Source: Alphaproteobacteria bacterium (GTDB taxonomy: Bacteria; Pseudomonadota; Alphaproteobacteria; CAAGCB01; CAG-977). From it: a stretch of DNA of 64,000 bases. The translations under genes and the position numbers were made by a program. The notes under the pieces were generated by a model. The model searched no databases. It was not told the origin of the DNA and saw only the letters and a list, made by a program, of their open reading frames with translations. The stretch is taken from the NCBI GenBank assembly GCA_900768185.1, contig CAAGCB010000044.1, positions 1 through 64,000 of the forward strand, written 5' to 3'. Positions 8,183 to 17,104 of the stretch are shown in pieces; the first letter of the stretch is position 1, and each line of letters begins with the position of its first letter.

Positions 8183-8944
8183 ATGGACTGGGAACGGCTG
8201 GTTTCGCTGGAATTGTACCATTTTCTGTTTGTTTTCGCGCGCGTCGGCGGCGCGTTTTTGTTTATGCCCTTTTTTGCGTCGACTTACGCCCCGAACAGAG
8301 TGCGTTTGCTGTTCGCTTTGGCGCTGGCGGTCGTTTTGACCCCGTCGTTGGGGCAATATTTGCCGCCCCAACCGAAAAACGTGCCCGATTTGTTCAGGCT
8401 TTTGCTTTTGGAAACGACCGTCGGCGTTTTTTTGGGCATGATTCCGTTTTTTTTGATGACCGCGATCGATTTGACGGGCGTGAACGCGGCGATGGCGACC
8501 AGCTTTTCGAACGCGACGGTTTTGGATCCGCAAACAAACGTCCAGTCGACGGTGCTGACCAGTTTTTTGACGTTGACGGCGGTGTTGCTGATCGTCGTGA
8601 CGGATTTGCACCATGTCATGCTGGGCGCCGTTCTGGCAAGCTATAAAATCTTTCCGGCGGGACAGGCTTTGCTGACGGGGGATATGACGCGGACGCTGGC
8701 GCGAACGCTGGGGCAGGCGTTCGTTTGCGGTTTTGAAATCGGATCCCCCTTTATCGTGATGATCGTGCTGTTGTATTCGTCGATGGGCGTGATGTCGCGT
8801 TTGATGCCCCAACTGAATATCATGTTCGTCGTCATGCCGCTGCAAGTGTGGCTGGGGCTGGCGCTGACGATGGTTTCCCTGCCGATGATGATGTGGTGGT
8901 TCTTGGAGTTTTTCCAAGACGGTCTGCGTCCTTTCGCTTTGTAG
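8183..8944 (+). CDS. fliR: Flagellar export gate protein FliR
   Basis: 253 residues, mainly hydrophobic, with the FliR family segments FVFARVGGAFLFMPFF and APNRVRLLFALALA near the N-terminus and SSMGVMSRLMPQLNIMFVVM near residues 195-215. Export-gate component that assembles with FliP and FliQ. It starts nine bases after fliQ and ends 12 bases before the flhB GTG start. Confidence 0.95.
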   Translation: MDWERLVSLELYHFLFVFARVGGAFLFMPFFASTYAPNRVRLLFALALAVVLTPSLGQYLPPQPKNVPDLFRLLLLETTVGVFLGMIPFFLMTAIDLTGVNAAMATSFSNATVLDPQTNVQSTVLTSFLTLTAVLLIVVTDLHHVMLGAVLASYKIFPAGQALLTGDMTRTLARTLGQAFVCGFEIGSPFIVMIVLLYSSMGVMSRLMPQLNIMFVVMPLQVWLGLALTMVSLPMMMWWFLEFFQDGLRPFAL

Positions 8945-8956
8945 ACGGAGGCGTTC

Positions 8957-10051
8957 GTGGCGGAAGATCAAGACGAGTCGTCGAAAACAGAGGAAGCCTC
9001 CGAGCGAAAACTGGAACGCGCGCGCGAAGAAGGCAACGTCCCCCTTTCGCAGGAAGTCAAAAGCTGGTTTATGCTGTTCGCGGCGCTGTTGATGCTGTGG
9101 GGGCTGGCGCCGTTTGTGATGAAGCGCGTCGCGCTGATTTCCTATAAATTCATCGAACGTCCCGAACAAATGCCCGTGGATCCGCTGGGCTTGCGCGATT
9201 TGTTGCTGGAAACGGGGCTGGATTTGTTTGTGGTGCTTTCCCTGCCTTTGGGATTGTTTTTCATTTTGGCGGCGGCGTCCGCGCTGGTGCAGATCGGTTT
9301 TTTATACGCGCCGAAGCGTCTGGAGCTGAAATGGGACAGAATCAATCTGTTCGCCAATGCCAAAGAATTTATCACCAAAGCCAAAATCGTCGACATGATC
9401 AAAGGCGTGCTTAAAATCACGGCGGTCGGTTATGCGGGCTGGTTGGTCGTCAAACCGCGCATTTTAAACATTCTGAACACGTCCGCGTTTGACGTCGCGT
9501 CGATTTTGGCGATGTTGCACAAGCTTTTGTTGCTGATTTTGATGACGATGGTGATGATCATTTTCGTCATCGCGTTCGCCGACTATTTTTATCAAAAGTT
9601 TTCCTATCTGAAACGTCAGCGCATGACCAAGCAGGAAGTCAAGGACGAATACAAACAGACGGAAGGCGATCCGCAGGTTAAAATGCGTCTGCGCCAGATT
9701 CGTTCCGAACGTCTGCGCAAACGCATGATGGCGAACGTGCCGAACGCGTCCGTCGTCGTGACCAACCCGACGCATTTCGCGGTGGCTTTGCGCTATGAAC
9801 CGGAGGAGGGCATGACCGCCCCCGTCGTCGTCGCCAAAGGACAGGATTTCATCGCCCTGAAAATTCGCGAAGTCGCCGCCGAACACGATGTGCCGATCGT
9901 CGAAAACCCGCCCTTGGCGCGCGCGCTGTTCGCGTCCGTCGACATTGACGCCCCCATTCCGACGGAACATTACGCGGCTGTTGCGGAAGTCATCAAGTAT
10001 GTTTATAACTTGAAAGGAAAGACTCTGCCGCAAGGGGGCGGTGAAGAATAA
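8957..10051 (+). CDS. flhB: Flagellar export switch protein FlhB
   Basis: 364 residues: four transmembrane helices in the first 215 residues and a cytoplasmic domain with the autocleavage motif N270-P-T-H in VVVTNPTHFAVALRY. Cleavage between N and P switches export from rod/hook to filament substrates. The start is GTG at 8957, with GGAGG six bases upstream (8946-8950). The stop overlaps the cckA start as TAATG, which suggests translational coupling of the kinase to the flagellar operon. Confidence 0.97.
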   Translation: MAEDQDESSKTEEASERKLERAREEGNVPLSQEVKSWFMLFAALLMLWGLAPFVMKRVALISYKFIERPEQMPVDPLGLRDLLLETGLDLFVVLSLPLGLFFILAAASALVQIGFLYAPKRLELKWDRINLFANAKEFITKAKIVDMIKGVLKITAVGYAGWLVVKPRILNILNTSAFDVASILAMLHKLLLLILMTMVMIIFVIAFADYFYQKFSYLKRQRMTKQEVKDEYKQTEGDPQVKMRLRQIRSERLRKRMMANVPNASVVVTNPTHFAVALRYEPEEGMTAPVVVAKGQDFIALKIREVAAEHDVPIVENPPLARALFASVDIDAPIPTEHYAAVAEVIKYVYNLKGKTLPQGGGEE

Positions 10052-12498
10052 TGGCGAATCTTTTTTTGAAAAAACTGCTCGGAATGTTGGGCTTTGGCAG
10101 CTTTGTCAAAGACTGGGACACCGTCAGGGCTTTGATGGACGCCGAAAACGACGCGCTGGCGCTGTACGCCCCCGACAAATCGATCGTGTACGTCAATGTC
10201 GAAGGAAAAAACTTTTTCAAAGCGCCGACCCCTCTGCAATCCGTGCTTGACCGCGTTCTGGACGACGAATCCAACCGGTTGGCGCTGGCGAAATTGGAAG
10301 CGGCGGCGAAAAACAACGCCGAAACGTCCGTCGAACTGTTGATGCGCCCCGCGTCGGGCGACGAAGATTTTTGGGAATGGCGGCATGTTTCGATCAGACG
10401 GCTGGAAGTCGGCGCGCTGTGGCGCGTTTCCGACATGACCGCGGCGCGCGCGCTTGACGCCGTCCGCCAGCAGGAAACGCGCGAACTGGCGGAGTTTTTG
10501 GATATCCTGCCCGTCGGGCTTTATCAAATCGACGCGGGCGGCGTGATCAGGTTCGTCAACCGGCGTTTGTGCGATTGGCTGGGGTATTCCGACCCCGCGG
10601 AATTGAAGGGAAAAAAACTGGTTGACGTTCTGGTCGGCGGATGCGCGCCGGAACTGGACGGGTTTTGGCACGGAGAATTGACTTTTCGCACGCAGACGGG
10701 GGCGATTTTCACGGCTTTTGTCAGCCACGCCGTTTATGACGACAACGGCGAAACGATGTTGCGCGCGTCCGTCGTGCGCGACGTGACGGGACGCGGCGAC
10801 GGCGACGCCAAAACCAAGGAAGCCGAAATCGGTTTTTCCCGCCTGTTCGCCGAAGCGCCCGTCGGCATCGCGTTTTTGGACAGGGACGGCGTCGTGACCG
10901 AAGCGAACGCCGCTTTGTTCCAGATGATCGGACGTTCCCGCGACGAAGTGGTCGGAACGGGAGTGGGCGATTATCTGATTCCGGGTGATTGGGCGGATTT
11001 GAAAGATAAAATGGCAAAGCTGGTCACGGCGCGCATGAACCGTGTTTCCGCCGAAGTGAAACTGACCACAAAACAGGAAAAAATAGCCGCCGTCTACGTC
11101 ACCCCCATGACCGAGGAGGACGAAGACGGATCGCCGGAGGTTTTCGGCTTTATCGCGCACTTTATCGACAACACGGAACGCCGCGCGCTGTCCGACCAGC
11201 TGTCGCAGGCGCAGAAAATGCAGGCGGTCGGACAGTTGGCGGGCGGGATCGCGCACGATTTCAACAATCTGCTGACCGCAATCATCGGATCGACCGAACT
11301 GCTGCTGCAAACCCACCCGCCGACCGATCCCGCTTTTGAAGAATTGAACAACGTGCATTACAGCGCGACCCGCGCCGCCAGTCTGGTCGGGCAACTGTTG
11401 TCGTATTCCCGCAAACAGCCGTTGCGTCCGCAATATATGGACGTGACGGATTTGTTCGCCGAATTGCAGCACATGCTGAAACGTCTGCTGGGCAGCGAAA
11501 AGACGACGGCGCCCGTTTCCGTGCGGATCGAAAACGGACGCAACACGGGTTATATCCGCGTTGACAAAACAAAATTCATTCAAGTCATCGTCAATCTGGC
11601 GATGAACGCTCGCGACGCGATGCCCGACGGCGGGACGTTCACGCTTTCGACGCGAACCGTCAAACTGACGGGGGGGCAGTACGTCGGTTCCGAAATCGCG
11701 GTCGGCGGCGATTACGTCGTCATTGACGCGGCGGACACGGGGTGCGGCATTGACGAAGAAAACATGCACCGCATCTTTGAACCGTTTTTTTCGACGAAAA
11801 CAGGGGGTGTCGATTCGGGATCGGGACTGGGGCTGTCGATGGTGTACGGCAATATGCGCCAGTCGGAGGGTTACGTTTCCGTCAAAAGCGCGATCGGCGT
11901 CGGAACGACGTTCAGTCTTTACCTGCCGCGCTATTCCGTCGAAGAGGTGCGCCGCCGCGCCGAAGACGAACGTGAAAACGCCGTTTCGTCCGATTTCGAC
12001 CGTCAAACCGTGTCCCGATTGGTGCGCGTCAAGCCGAACGCCCCGAAGACGGGAGATCAGCTGCAGTTTTCTTTCGCCGAAAACAAGCCTTCTTTGCCGC
12101 CGCCGTTGCTGCCTTCCGACGATCTGAGCGGAACGGGAACGATTCTGCTGGTCGAAGACGAGGACGGCGTCCGCCTGATTACGCGCAAGGCTTTGACCGC
12201 GCGGGGCTACACGGTGATTGAAACCGCCTGTGCCGAGGAAGCTTTGGAAAAAATCGAAGACGGCGCGACGTTCGATTTGCTGATTACGGACATGGTCATG
12301 CCCGGAATGGACGGCGTCGGTTTGGCAAAAACCTTGCGCGAAAAAGGGATTTACAGTAAAATTTTGCTGGTTTCCGGCTTTTCCGAAGAAGCCGCCCGCG
12401 GCGAAATCAAAGCGATGCCCGACTTTTATTTTCTGTCGAAACCGTTCAGCTTGAAAGATTTGGGCGAAAAAGTGAAGCAGGTTATGGGGGGAAAATGA
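10051..12498 (+). CDS. cckA: CckA-type hybrid sensor histidine kinase with receiver domain
   Basis: 815 residues. Order: about three PAS-like segments (roughly 30-130, 145-255, 265-375), a HisKA domain with H402 in GGIAHDFNNLLTAIIG, a HATPase domain (IVNLAMNARDAMPDGG, ADTGCGI, GSGLGLSMVYG), a linker, then a receiver domain from about residue 700 with phosphoacceptor D747 in LLITDMVMPGMDG. In alphaproteobacteria CckA feeds phosphate through ChpT to CtrA, controlling cell cycle and motility. The order flhB-cckA is a known alphaproteobacterial arrangement. Unusual: no convincing transmembrane helix at the N-terminus, whereas Caulobacter CckA has two. The start overlaps flhB by one base, and the end overlaps cysQ by four. 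Confidence 0.85.
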   Translation: MANLFLKKLLGMLGFGSFVKDWDTVRALMDAENDALALYAPDKSIVYVNVEGKNFFKAPTPLQSVLDRVLDDESNRLALAKLEAAAKNNAETSVELLMRPASGDEDFWEWRHVSIRRLEVGALWRVSDMTAARALDAVRQQETRELAEFLDILPVGLYQIDAGGVIRFVNRRLCDWLGYSDPAELKGKKLVDVLVGGCAPELDGFWHGELTFRTQTGAIFTAFVSHAVYDDNGETMLRASVVRDVTGRGDGDAKTKEAEIGFSRLFAEAPVGIAFLDRDGVVTEANAALFQMIGRSRDEVVGTGVGDYLIPGDWADLKDKMAKLVTARMNRVSAEVKLTTKQEKIAAVYVTPMTEEDEDGSPEVFGFIAHFIDNTERRALSDQLSQAQKMQAVGQLAGGIAHDFNNLLTAIIGSTELLLQTHPPTDPAFEELNNVHYSATRAASLVGQLLSYSRKQPLRPQYMDVTDLFAELQHMLKRLLGSEKTTAPVSVRIENGRNTGYIRVDKTKFIQVIVNLAMNARDAMPDGGTFTLSTRTVKLTGGQYVGSEIAVGGDYVVIDAADTGCGIDEENMHRIFEPFFSTKTGGVDSGSGLGLSMVYGNMRQSEGYVSVKSAIGVGTTFSLYLPRYSVEEVRRRAEDERENAVSSDFDRQTVSRLVRVKPNAPKTGDQLQFSFAENKPSLPPPLLPSDDLSGTGTILLVEDEDGVRLITRKALTARGYTVIETACAEEALEKIEDGATFDLLITDMVMPGMDGVGLAKTLREKGIYSKILLVSGFSEEAARGEIKAMPDFYFLSKPFSLKDLGEKVKQVMGGK

Positions 12499-13268
12499 AC
12501 GGATATTTCTTTGACGTCGGCGCCGTCGTCGATTTGATCAAACGGGCGGGCGGGGCGATTATGGACGTGTACGCGCAGGATTTCGCCGTTTATGAAAAGG
12601 CTGACGCGTCCCCCGTGACGGAAGCCGACATGGGGGCGGAAAAAATTATTTTTGACGGGCTGCGCGCGCTGACTCCCGATATCCCCGTCGTCGGCGAAGA
12701 ACACACCGCCGCCGGCGAAACGGCGGATTTGACGCGGGAATATTTCTGGCTGGTCGATCCCGTCGACGGTACGGCGGATTTTGTGAAAAGAAACGGCGAA
12801 TTTACGGTCAATATCGCTTTGATTCGGGAAAACGCGCCCGTTTTCGGGGCGGTGTACGTTCCCGTGTCGAAAACGCTGTTCTGCACGCAAACGCCGACAT
12901 GCGCCGTAATGGAAAAGGACGGCGAAACGTCGGTTTTGAAAACGCGCGCCGTCCCCGCCGCGGGATACACCGTTTTGAACAGCCGCACGCATTGCGACGC
13001 GGCGATCGTCGCGCGGCTGCTGAACGGGTTGAAAATCGCCGAACAAAAACCTTGCGGCAGTTCTCTGAAATTCTGCCTGATTGCGGCCGGTCAAGCCGAT
13101 GTCTATCCTTGTTCCCACCGCACAAAGGAATGGGATACGGCGGCGGCGCACGCGGTTTTGCGCGCGGCGGGCGGCGAAGTGTACGATGCCGTGAACAACA
13201 CCGTTTTGACGTACCGCAAACCCGAATTGAAAAATCCGCTGATCGTTTCTTTTGGACAAAAGCGTTAG
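12495..13268 (+). CDS. cysQ: 3'(2'),5'-bisphosphate nucleotidase / inositol-monophosphatase family (CysQ)
   Basis: 257 residues of the Li-sensitive Mg-dependent phosphatase family. Metal-binding motifs are VVGEEH (Glu), WLVDPVDGTADFV (Asp-Asp) and EWDTAAAHAVL (Asp). The spacing and the ending WDTAAAHAVLRAAGG fit CysQ, which removes the 3' phosphate from PAP formed in sulfate assimilation, better than inositol monophosphatase, but substrate choice cannot be settled from sequence. ATG overlaps the cckA stop by four bases (ATGA). Confidence 0.85.
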   Translation: MNGYFFDVGAVVDLIKRAGGAIMDVYAQDFAVYEKADASPVTEADMGAEKIIFDGLRALTPDIPVVGEEHTAAGETADLTREYFWLVDPVDGTADFVKRNGEFTVNIALIRENAPVFGAVYVPVSKTLFCTQTPTCAVMEKDGETSVLKTRAVPAAGYTVLNSRTHCDAAIVARLLNGLKIAEQKPCGSSLKFCLIAAGQADVYPCSHRTKEWDTAAAHAVLRAAGGEVYDAVNNTVLTYRKPELKNPLIVSFGQKR

Positions 13269-13329
13269 ACAAATTTCTTGACGCCGTATCGCGGGTGTGA
13301 CATACTGACACAAAACGAAAGGCGGAACC

Positions 13330-14301
13330 ATGACAGATTACATTGCCCAAGAACCGAAGATTCCTTTTCAGATGCAGGCTTATACCGACGCGGGGCGCAA
13401 CCGTTTCGCGCATCTGATCAATATGATCGCCGATCATTCCCCGACGGGGCGCGCCGTGCTGGAAGACGCCGCCAAAGCCGGCTACACGCTGAGAATGCAG
13501 GCGATGTCCGGTACGCAGGGGTTCGTGTGCGATGAAATGAAGGCGATTTTTCTCAGCACCTGCTATGACGACGACGTTCTGGTCGAAACGCTGGCGCACG
13601 AATGCCGTCATGTTCAGCAGCATGTGAAGGGCATGCCCGACAATCTGCACGAATTTGTCATTCGCGACGCCGTCAAGGTCAACCGCGCGATCGAGGCTGA
13701 CGCCGAAGTGATCGGCGCGTCCGTCTGCTATGAAATCATGAAAAACGGCGGCAACGACGCTCCGTTGAAAGCTTTGGAAGAAAAAACGCCGAAAATCGTT
13801 CACGGCATGATGGCGGCGGTCAAAGGCGATGAAAAAATCGCCACCCCCGAAATGATGCGGGGCGCGTTTGACGGCTGGTTTAAAAACAAAGCCATTATGG
13901 ATATTTATGAAAAATCCGTCATTAACACCGACTGTCTGGGAAATTCCCTGCGCGATCACCGCGATTCCAAACGCACGGATTTCTTTAAACGCGAAATGCC
14001 GTCGGCAGAGCTTGTCAACACGATCTGTCATGACGCGTCGGGCAAATGCTATTGGTCAACCAATCCCGACGTGATGGAGGAACCCGCGCGTTTGCAGGTC
14101 GCCGAAAGCACGATCACTTTTGCCAAAGGCGTTAACGAGGATCGCGGCAGGGACGGGTTGAACGTCGATACGTCCTATACGGGGTTGTACGTCTACGGTC
14201 AGCCCTTGCCCGCGCCCGCGAAAACGGCGGAACAGCCGAAAAAAACGGATAAATGCGCGGCTTTCAACGCGATTATGGTGCGCCGCAAACTGTCGCGCTG
14301 A
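13330..14301 (+). CDS. Putative zinc metallopeptidase, DUF6782-like
   Basis: 323 residues, no signal peptide and no membrane segment. A zincin motif HECRH at residues 90-94 within VETLAHECRHVQQHV is preceded by a hydrophobic strand, and EADAEVIGASVCYE about 35 residues later may supply the third metal ligand. The pattern resembles the DUF6782 putative metallopeptidase family as I remember it. The C-terminal third (about 215-300), with several Cys and aromatic residues, is unknown. It stands alone between cysQ and recA; GAAAGGCGG precedes the ATG. Target and role are unknown. Confidence 0.6.
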   Translation: MTDYIAQEPKIPFQMQAYTDAGRNRFAHLINMIADHSPTGRAVLEDAAKAGYTLRMQAMSGTQGFVCDEMKAIFLSTCYDDDVLVETLAHECRHVQQHVKGMPDNLHEFVIRDAVKVNRAIEADAEVIGASVCYEIMKNGGNDAPLKALEEKTPKIVHGMMAAVKGDEKIATPEMMRGAFDGWFKNKAIMDIYEKSVINTDCLGNSLRDHRDSKRTDFFKREMPSAELVNTICHDASGKCYWSTNPDVMEEPARLQVAESTITFAKGVNEDRGRDGLNVDTSYTGLYVYGQPLPAPAKTAEQPKKTDKCAAFNAIMVRRKLSR

Positions 14302-14343
14302 ACACTTTATATAAAAAAACGTTTCCCGTTTGTTCTTTTTCGC

Positions 14344-14371
14344 TTGAACGCGTGAACAAACGTGGTACATT
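14344..14371 (+). promoter_or_regulatory. Probable recA promoter
   Basis: TTGAAC (14344-14349), a 16-base spacer and TACATT (14366-14371), about 50 bases before recA. The -35 overlaps a direct repeat TGAAC-gcg-TGAAC. Alphaproteobacterial LexA sites are usually GTTC-N7-GTTC (or its complement); the spacing here differs, so SOS control is not shown. Confidence 0.4.
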
Positions 14372-14421
14372 TTACGGTGTTGCTCTTGACGTGATTTTAT
14401 GGGATAAAGAGACACCGTGTT

Positions 14422-15489
14422 ATGGAACAAACCGTTTTACATTTAGTGGACAAGGATACGATGGATAAAGAAAAAGCATTGGCTGCCGCTCTCAGCCAAA
14501 TCGAACGCGCTTTCGGCAAAGGGTCGATCATGCGTCTGGGGCAAAGTGAAAACGCCGTTGAAATTCCCGCGATTTCGACGGGGTCTTTGGGACTGGACAT
14601 CGCTTTGGGAATCGGCGGTCTGCCCCGCGGACGAATCGTCGAAGTGTACGGTCCCGAAAGTTCGGGCAAAACGACGCTGGCGCAACACGTCGTCGCGCAG
14701 GCGCAAAAGGCGGGCGGCAAATGCGCCTATATCGACGCGGAACACGCGCTGGATCCGATTTACGCCAAAAAGCTGGGCGTTGATATTGACAATCTGTTGA
14801 TTTCCCAACCGGATACGGGCGAACAGGCGTTGGAAATCGCGGACACGCTGGTACGTTCCGGCGCGATTGACGTGCTGGTCGTCGACTCCGTCGCGGCTTT
14901 GGTGCCGAAAGCCGAACTGGAAGGCGAAATGGGTGATTCTCATGTCGGTTTGCAGGCGCGTTTGATGTCGCAGGCGTTGCGCAAACTGACGGCGTCGGTG
15001 GCGCGGTCGAACACGTTGATCATCTTTATCAACCAGTTGCGTATGAAAATCGGCGTGATGTTCGGCAATCCGGAAACGACGACGGGCGGCAACGCGTTAA
15101 AGTTTTATGCTTCGGTGCGTATCGAAATCCGCCGCGGCGCGCAAATTAAAGACAAGGACGAAACGATCGGCAACAACACGACGGTCAAGATCGTGAAAAA
15201 CAAAGTCGCTCCGCCGTTCAGAACGGTTGAATTCGATATTATTTACGGCGAAGGCATTTCCAAAACGGGCGAATTGATCGATCTGGGCGTCAAGGCGGGG
15301 TTGATCGAAAAATCCGGCGCGTGGATGTCGTACAAGGGCGAACGCTGGCAGGGACGCGAAAACGCGCGCGCTTTTCTGCGCGCAAACCCCACGGTCGCGG
15401 ACGAAATCGAACAGCAGATTCGCGCCAAGGCGGGCTTGTTGTCCCAGCAGATGATCGGCGACGAAATCGTCGAAGACGGCGAAAAATAA
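14422..15489 (+). CDS. recA: Recombinase A
   Basis: 355 residues. Strand exchange and LexA co-protease. Walker A GPESSGKTTL, Walker B region VDVLVVDSVAALVP-like (IDVLVVDSVAALVPKAEL), the L1/L2 region INQLRMKIGVMFGNPETTTG and the C-terminal acidic tail are all present. Two starts are possible: ATG 14422, or ATG 14461 (MDKEKALAAAL), which has AAGGA just upstream and matches the usual RecA N-terminus; the longer form is listed, but the 342-residue form is at least as likely. A GC-rich stem (GGCGGCAAAGC/GCTTTGCCGCC) follows the stop. Confidence 0.98.
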   Translation: MEQTVLHLVDKDTMDKEKALAAALSQIERAFGKGSIMRLGQSENAVEIPAISTGSLGLDIALGIGGLPRGRIVEVYGPESSGKTTLAQHVVAQAQKAGGKCAYIDAEHALDPIYAKKLGVDIDNLLISQPDTGEQALEIADTLVRSGAIDVLVVDSVAALVPKAELEGEMGDSHVGLQARLMSQALRKLTASVARSNTLIIFINQLRMKIGVMFGNPETTTGGNALKFYASVRIEIRRGAQIKDKDETIGNNTTVKIVKNKVAPPFRTVEFDIIYGEGISKTGELIDLGVKAGLIEKSGAWMSYKGERWQGRENARAFLRANPTVADEIEQQIRAKAGLLSQQMIGDEIVEDGEK

Positions 15490-15561
15490 TTTTTTGGCGG
15501 CAAAGCGGAAATTTTGAAAATCGGCTTTGCCGCCGAAATGTCAAAAAATACTAAAAAAGTG

Positions 15562-15590
15562 TTGCATTGACGATTCGACGGTGCTATACA
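15562..15590 (+). promoter_or_regulatory. Promoter of initiator tRNA gene
   Basis: TTGCAT (15562-15567), 17-base spacer, TATACA (15585-15590), ending 17 bases before the tRNA. The tRNA-Lys gene has a closely similar TTGCAA-N17-TATAAA. Confidence 0.6.
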
Positions 15591-15607
15591 GTCACCTGTC
15601 AACTGAT

Positions 15608-15685
<78 letters not shown>

Positions 15686-15691
15686 ATAAGA

Positions 15692-15721
15692 CCCTGCAAC
15701 GTATCGATTGCAGGGTTTTTT
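15692..15721 (+). terminator. Terminator of initiator tRNA
   Basis: CCCTGCAA (15692-15699) pairs perfectly with TTGCAGGG (15708-15715) around an 8-base loop, followed by six T. Confidence 0.9.
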
Positions 15722-15819
15722 GTGTCCGAAAAACGTTTTGATTGCATCATAACATATCCGATGTTGTCATCGTTTCTTGTTTTGGCAAGCTAGCCCGCCT
15801 GCAAAAAAGTCGGAAAAAA

Positions 15820-16341
15820 TCAGGCGGTCTTGTCCGGAACGGCGGCGCGTTTTTGTTCGCGGATCATCTGTCGCAGAACGACGGAATAAATCGTCAGGCT
15901 GGTGACGTCTTCAATCGAGCCGCCGATCGAATGTCCGGCGATATCGTGAATCAGCCACAGCGAACAGCAGAAGATAAAACAGATTCGCAACTTGACGCCG
16001 CCGGAATACGCCGCGACGAACGTTGCCAGCAGAACCGCCGTGACGGGCAGCAGACTGTAAAAGTTTTTGTACCCGTAATATCCCGACGCGACGGTAATGA
16101 ACGCGAACGGAAACGCAACAATCGCTCCTTTGAAATAGATGTTGGCGTACATGCGCGTTCCGACGACGATTTTCGACAGCGCCGCGCTGACATTTCCCAG
16201 CATGAAATGGTGGACGCTGAAAATCAGACTGGACACGGCGAACAGGAAAAACAACCGCTTGTCGTTTTTCTGCATCGCGGCGGTCAGAGAAATCGTGTAG
16301 GCGATATAACCCAGAATTTGAGGCAGGGAAAAGAAATTCAT
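15820..16341 (-). CDS. YgjV-family inner membrane protein
   Basis: 173 residues with about five to six transmembrane helices. The segments ILGYIAYTISLTAAMQKNDK near the N-terminus and SLWLIHDIAGHSIGGSIEDV near residues 127-146 match the YgjV (bacterial inner membrane) family. Function unknown. Its ATG lies one base after the hisF stop, so it is very likely the third gene of a hisH-hisF-ygjV transcript; the biological link is unclear. Confidence 0.8.
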   Translation of the reverse strand: MNFFSLPQILGYIAYTISLTAAMQKNDKRLFFLFAVSSLIFSVHHFMLGNVSAALSKIVVGTRMYANIYFKGAIVAFPFAFITVASGYYGYKNFYSLLPVTAVLLATFVAAYSGGVKLRICFIFCCSLWLIHDIAGHSIGGSIEDVTSLTIYSVVLRQMIREQKRAAVPDKTA

Positions 16342-16342
16342 A

Positions 16343-17104
16343 TCACGCCGGTCTGATGTTTGTTCCCATTCGTTTCAATTCGCGTTTCAGTTCGGGAACG
16401 GGCAGTTCGCCGTAATGAAAGATTGACGCCGCCAACGCCGCGTCCGCCAGTCCTTTTTCGAAAACATCGTAAAAGTGCGCCGCGTCCGGTCCCGCGCCGC
16501 CCGAAGCGATGACGGGCAGACGCGTTGATTGTGCGACCAGCCGCGTCAATTCCAAATCGAATCCTTTGCGCGTGCCGTCGGCGTCCATGGAGGTCAGCAA
16601 AATTTCCCCCGCGCCCAGCGATTCAACCTGTTTTACCCAATCGACCGCCTTTTTGGTGGTTTTTTGTTTTCCGGCGTTGATGACGACATAAAAACCGTCG
16701 TCGAACCGTTTGGCGTCAACGGCGACGACCACGCATTGCGAACCGAATTTTTCGGCGGCTTGACGGATCAGATCCGGATTTTCGACGGCGGCGGTGTTCA
16801 CGGAAATCTTGTCGGCGCCCGCAGACAGCAAAGCGTGAAAATCGTTGACGCTTTTGATTCCGCCGCCGACCGTGAACGGGATAAAGACTTGGCGCGCGAC
16901 GCGTTCAACAACGTCAATCATGGTTTTGCGTCCGTCGTTTGTCGCCGTGATATCCAAAAACACCAGTTCGTCCGCGCCTTCTTGGGAATATTTCGCGGCA
17001 AGGGAAACGGGATCGCCCGCGTATTTCAGGTTTTCGAAATTGACGCCCTTGACGGTTTGCCCGTCTTTGACGTCCAGACAGGGAATGATGCGTTTTGTCA
17101 GCAT
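16343..17104 (-). CDS. hisF: Imidazole glycerol phosphate synthase, cyclase subunit
   Basis: 253-residue TIM barrel, normal length. Catalytic aspartates are in IPCLDVKDG (about residue 11) and VVAVDAKRF (about residue 130). Phosphate-binding loops GGGIKSVND and ASGGAGPDA are present. It uses ammonia from HisH to make imidazole glycerol phosphate and AICAR in histidine synthesis. ATG 17104 has AAAGG upstream and overlaps the end of hisH by seven bases. The upstream extension of the frame is not protein-like. Confidence 0.95.
   Translation of the reverse strand: MLTKRIIPCLDVKDGQTVKGVNFENLKYAGDPVSLAAKYSQEGADELVFLDITATNDGRKTMIDVVERVARQVFIPFTVGGGIKSVNDFHALLSAGADKISVNTAAVENPDLIRQAAEKFGSQCVVVAVDAKRFDDGFYVVINAGKQKTTKKAVDWVKQVESLGAGEILLTSMDADGTRKGFDLELTRLVAQSTRLPVIASGGAGPDAAHFYDVFEKGLADAALAASIFHYGELPVPELKRELKRMGTNIRPA

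Noticed and set aside
10003..12006. 667-residue open frame antisense to cckA
   Set aside because: It mirrors a well-supported kinase with all motifs; its translation is low-complexity, rich in Arg, His and Gln. Long antisense frames recur here because codon bias avoids stops on the opposite strand.
14340..14371. LexA box before recA
   Set aside because: TGAAC repeats occur but with four bases between GAAC units, not the seven of the alphaproteobacterial site, so I list only the promoter.
15790..15830. CCGCCTG ... CAGGCGG repeat near the ygjV stop as a partner of the methylase inverted repeat
   Set aside because: Wide spacing, shorter arms and inclusion of the stop codon make a chance resemblance more likely.
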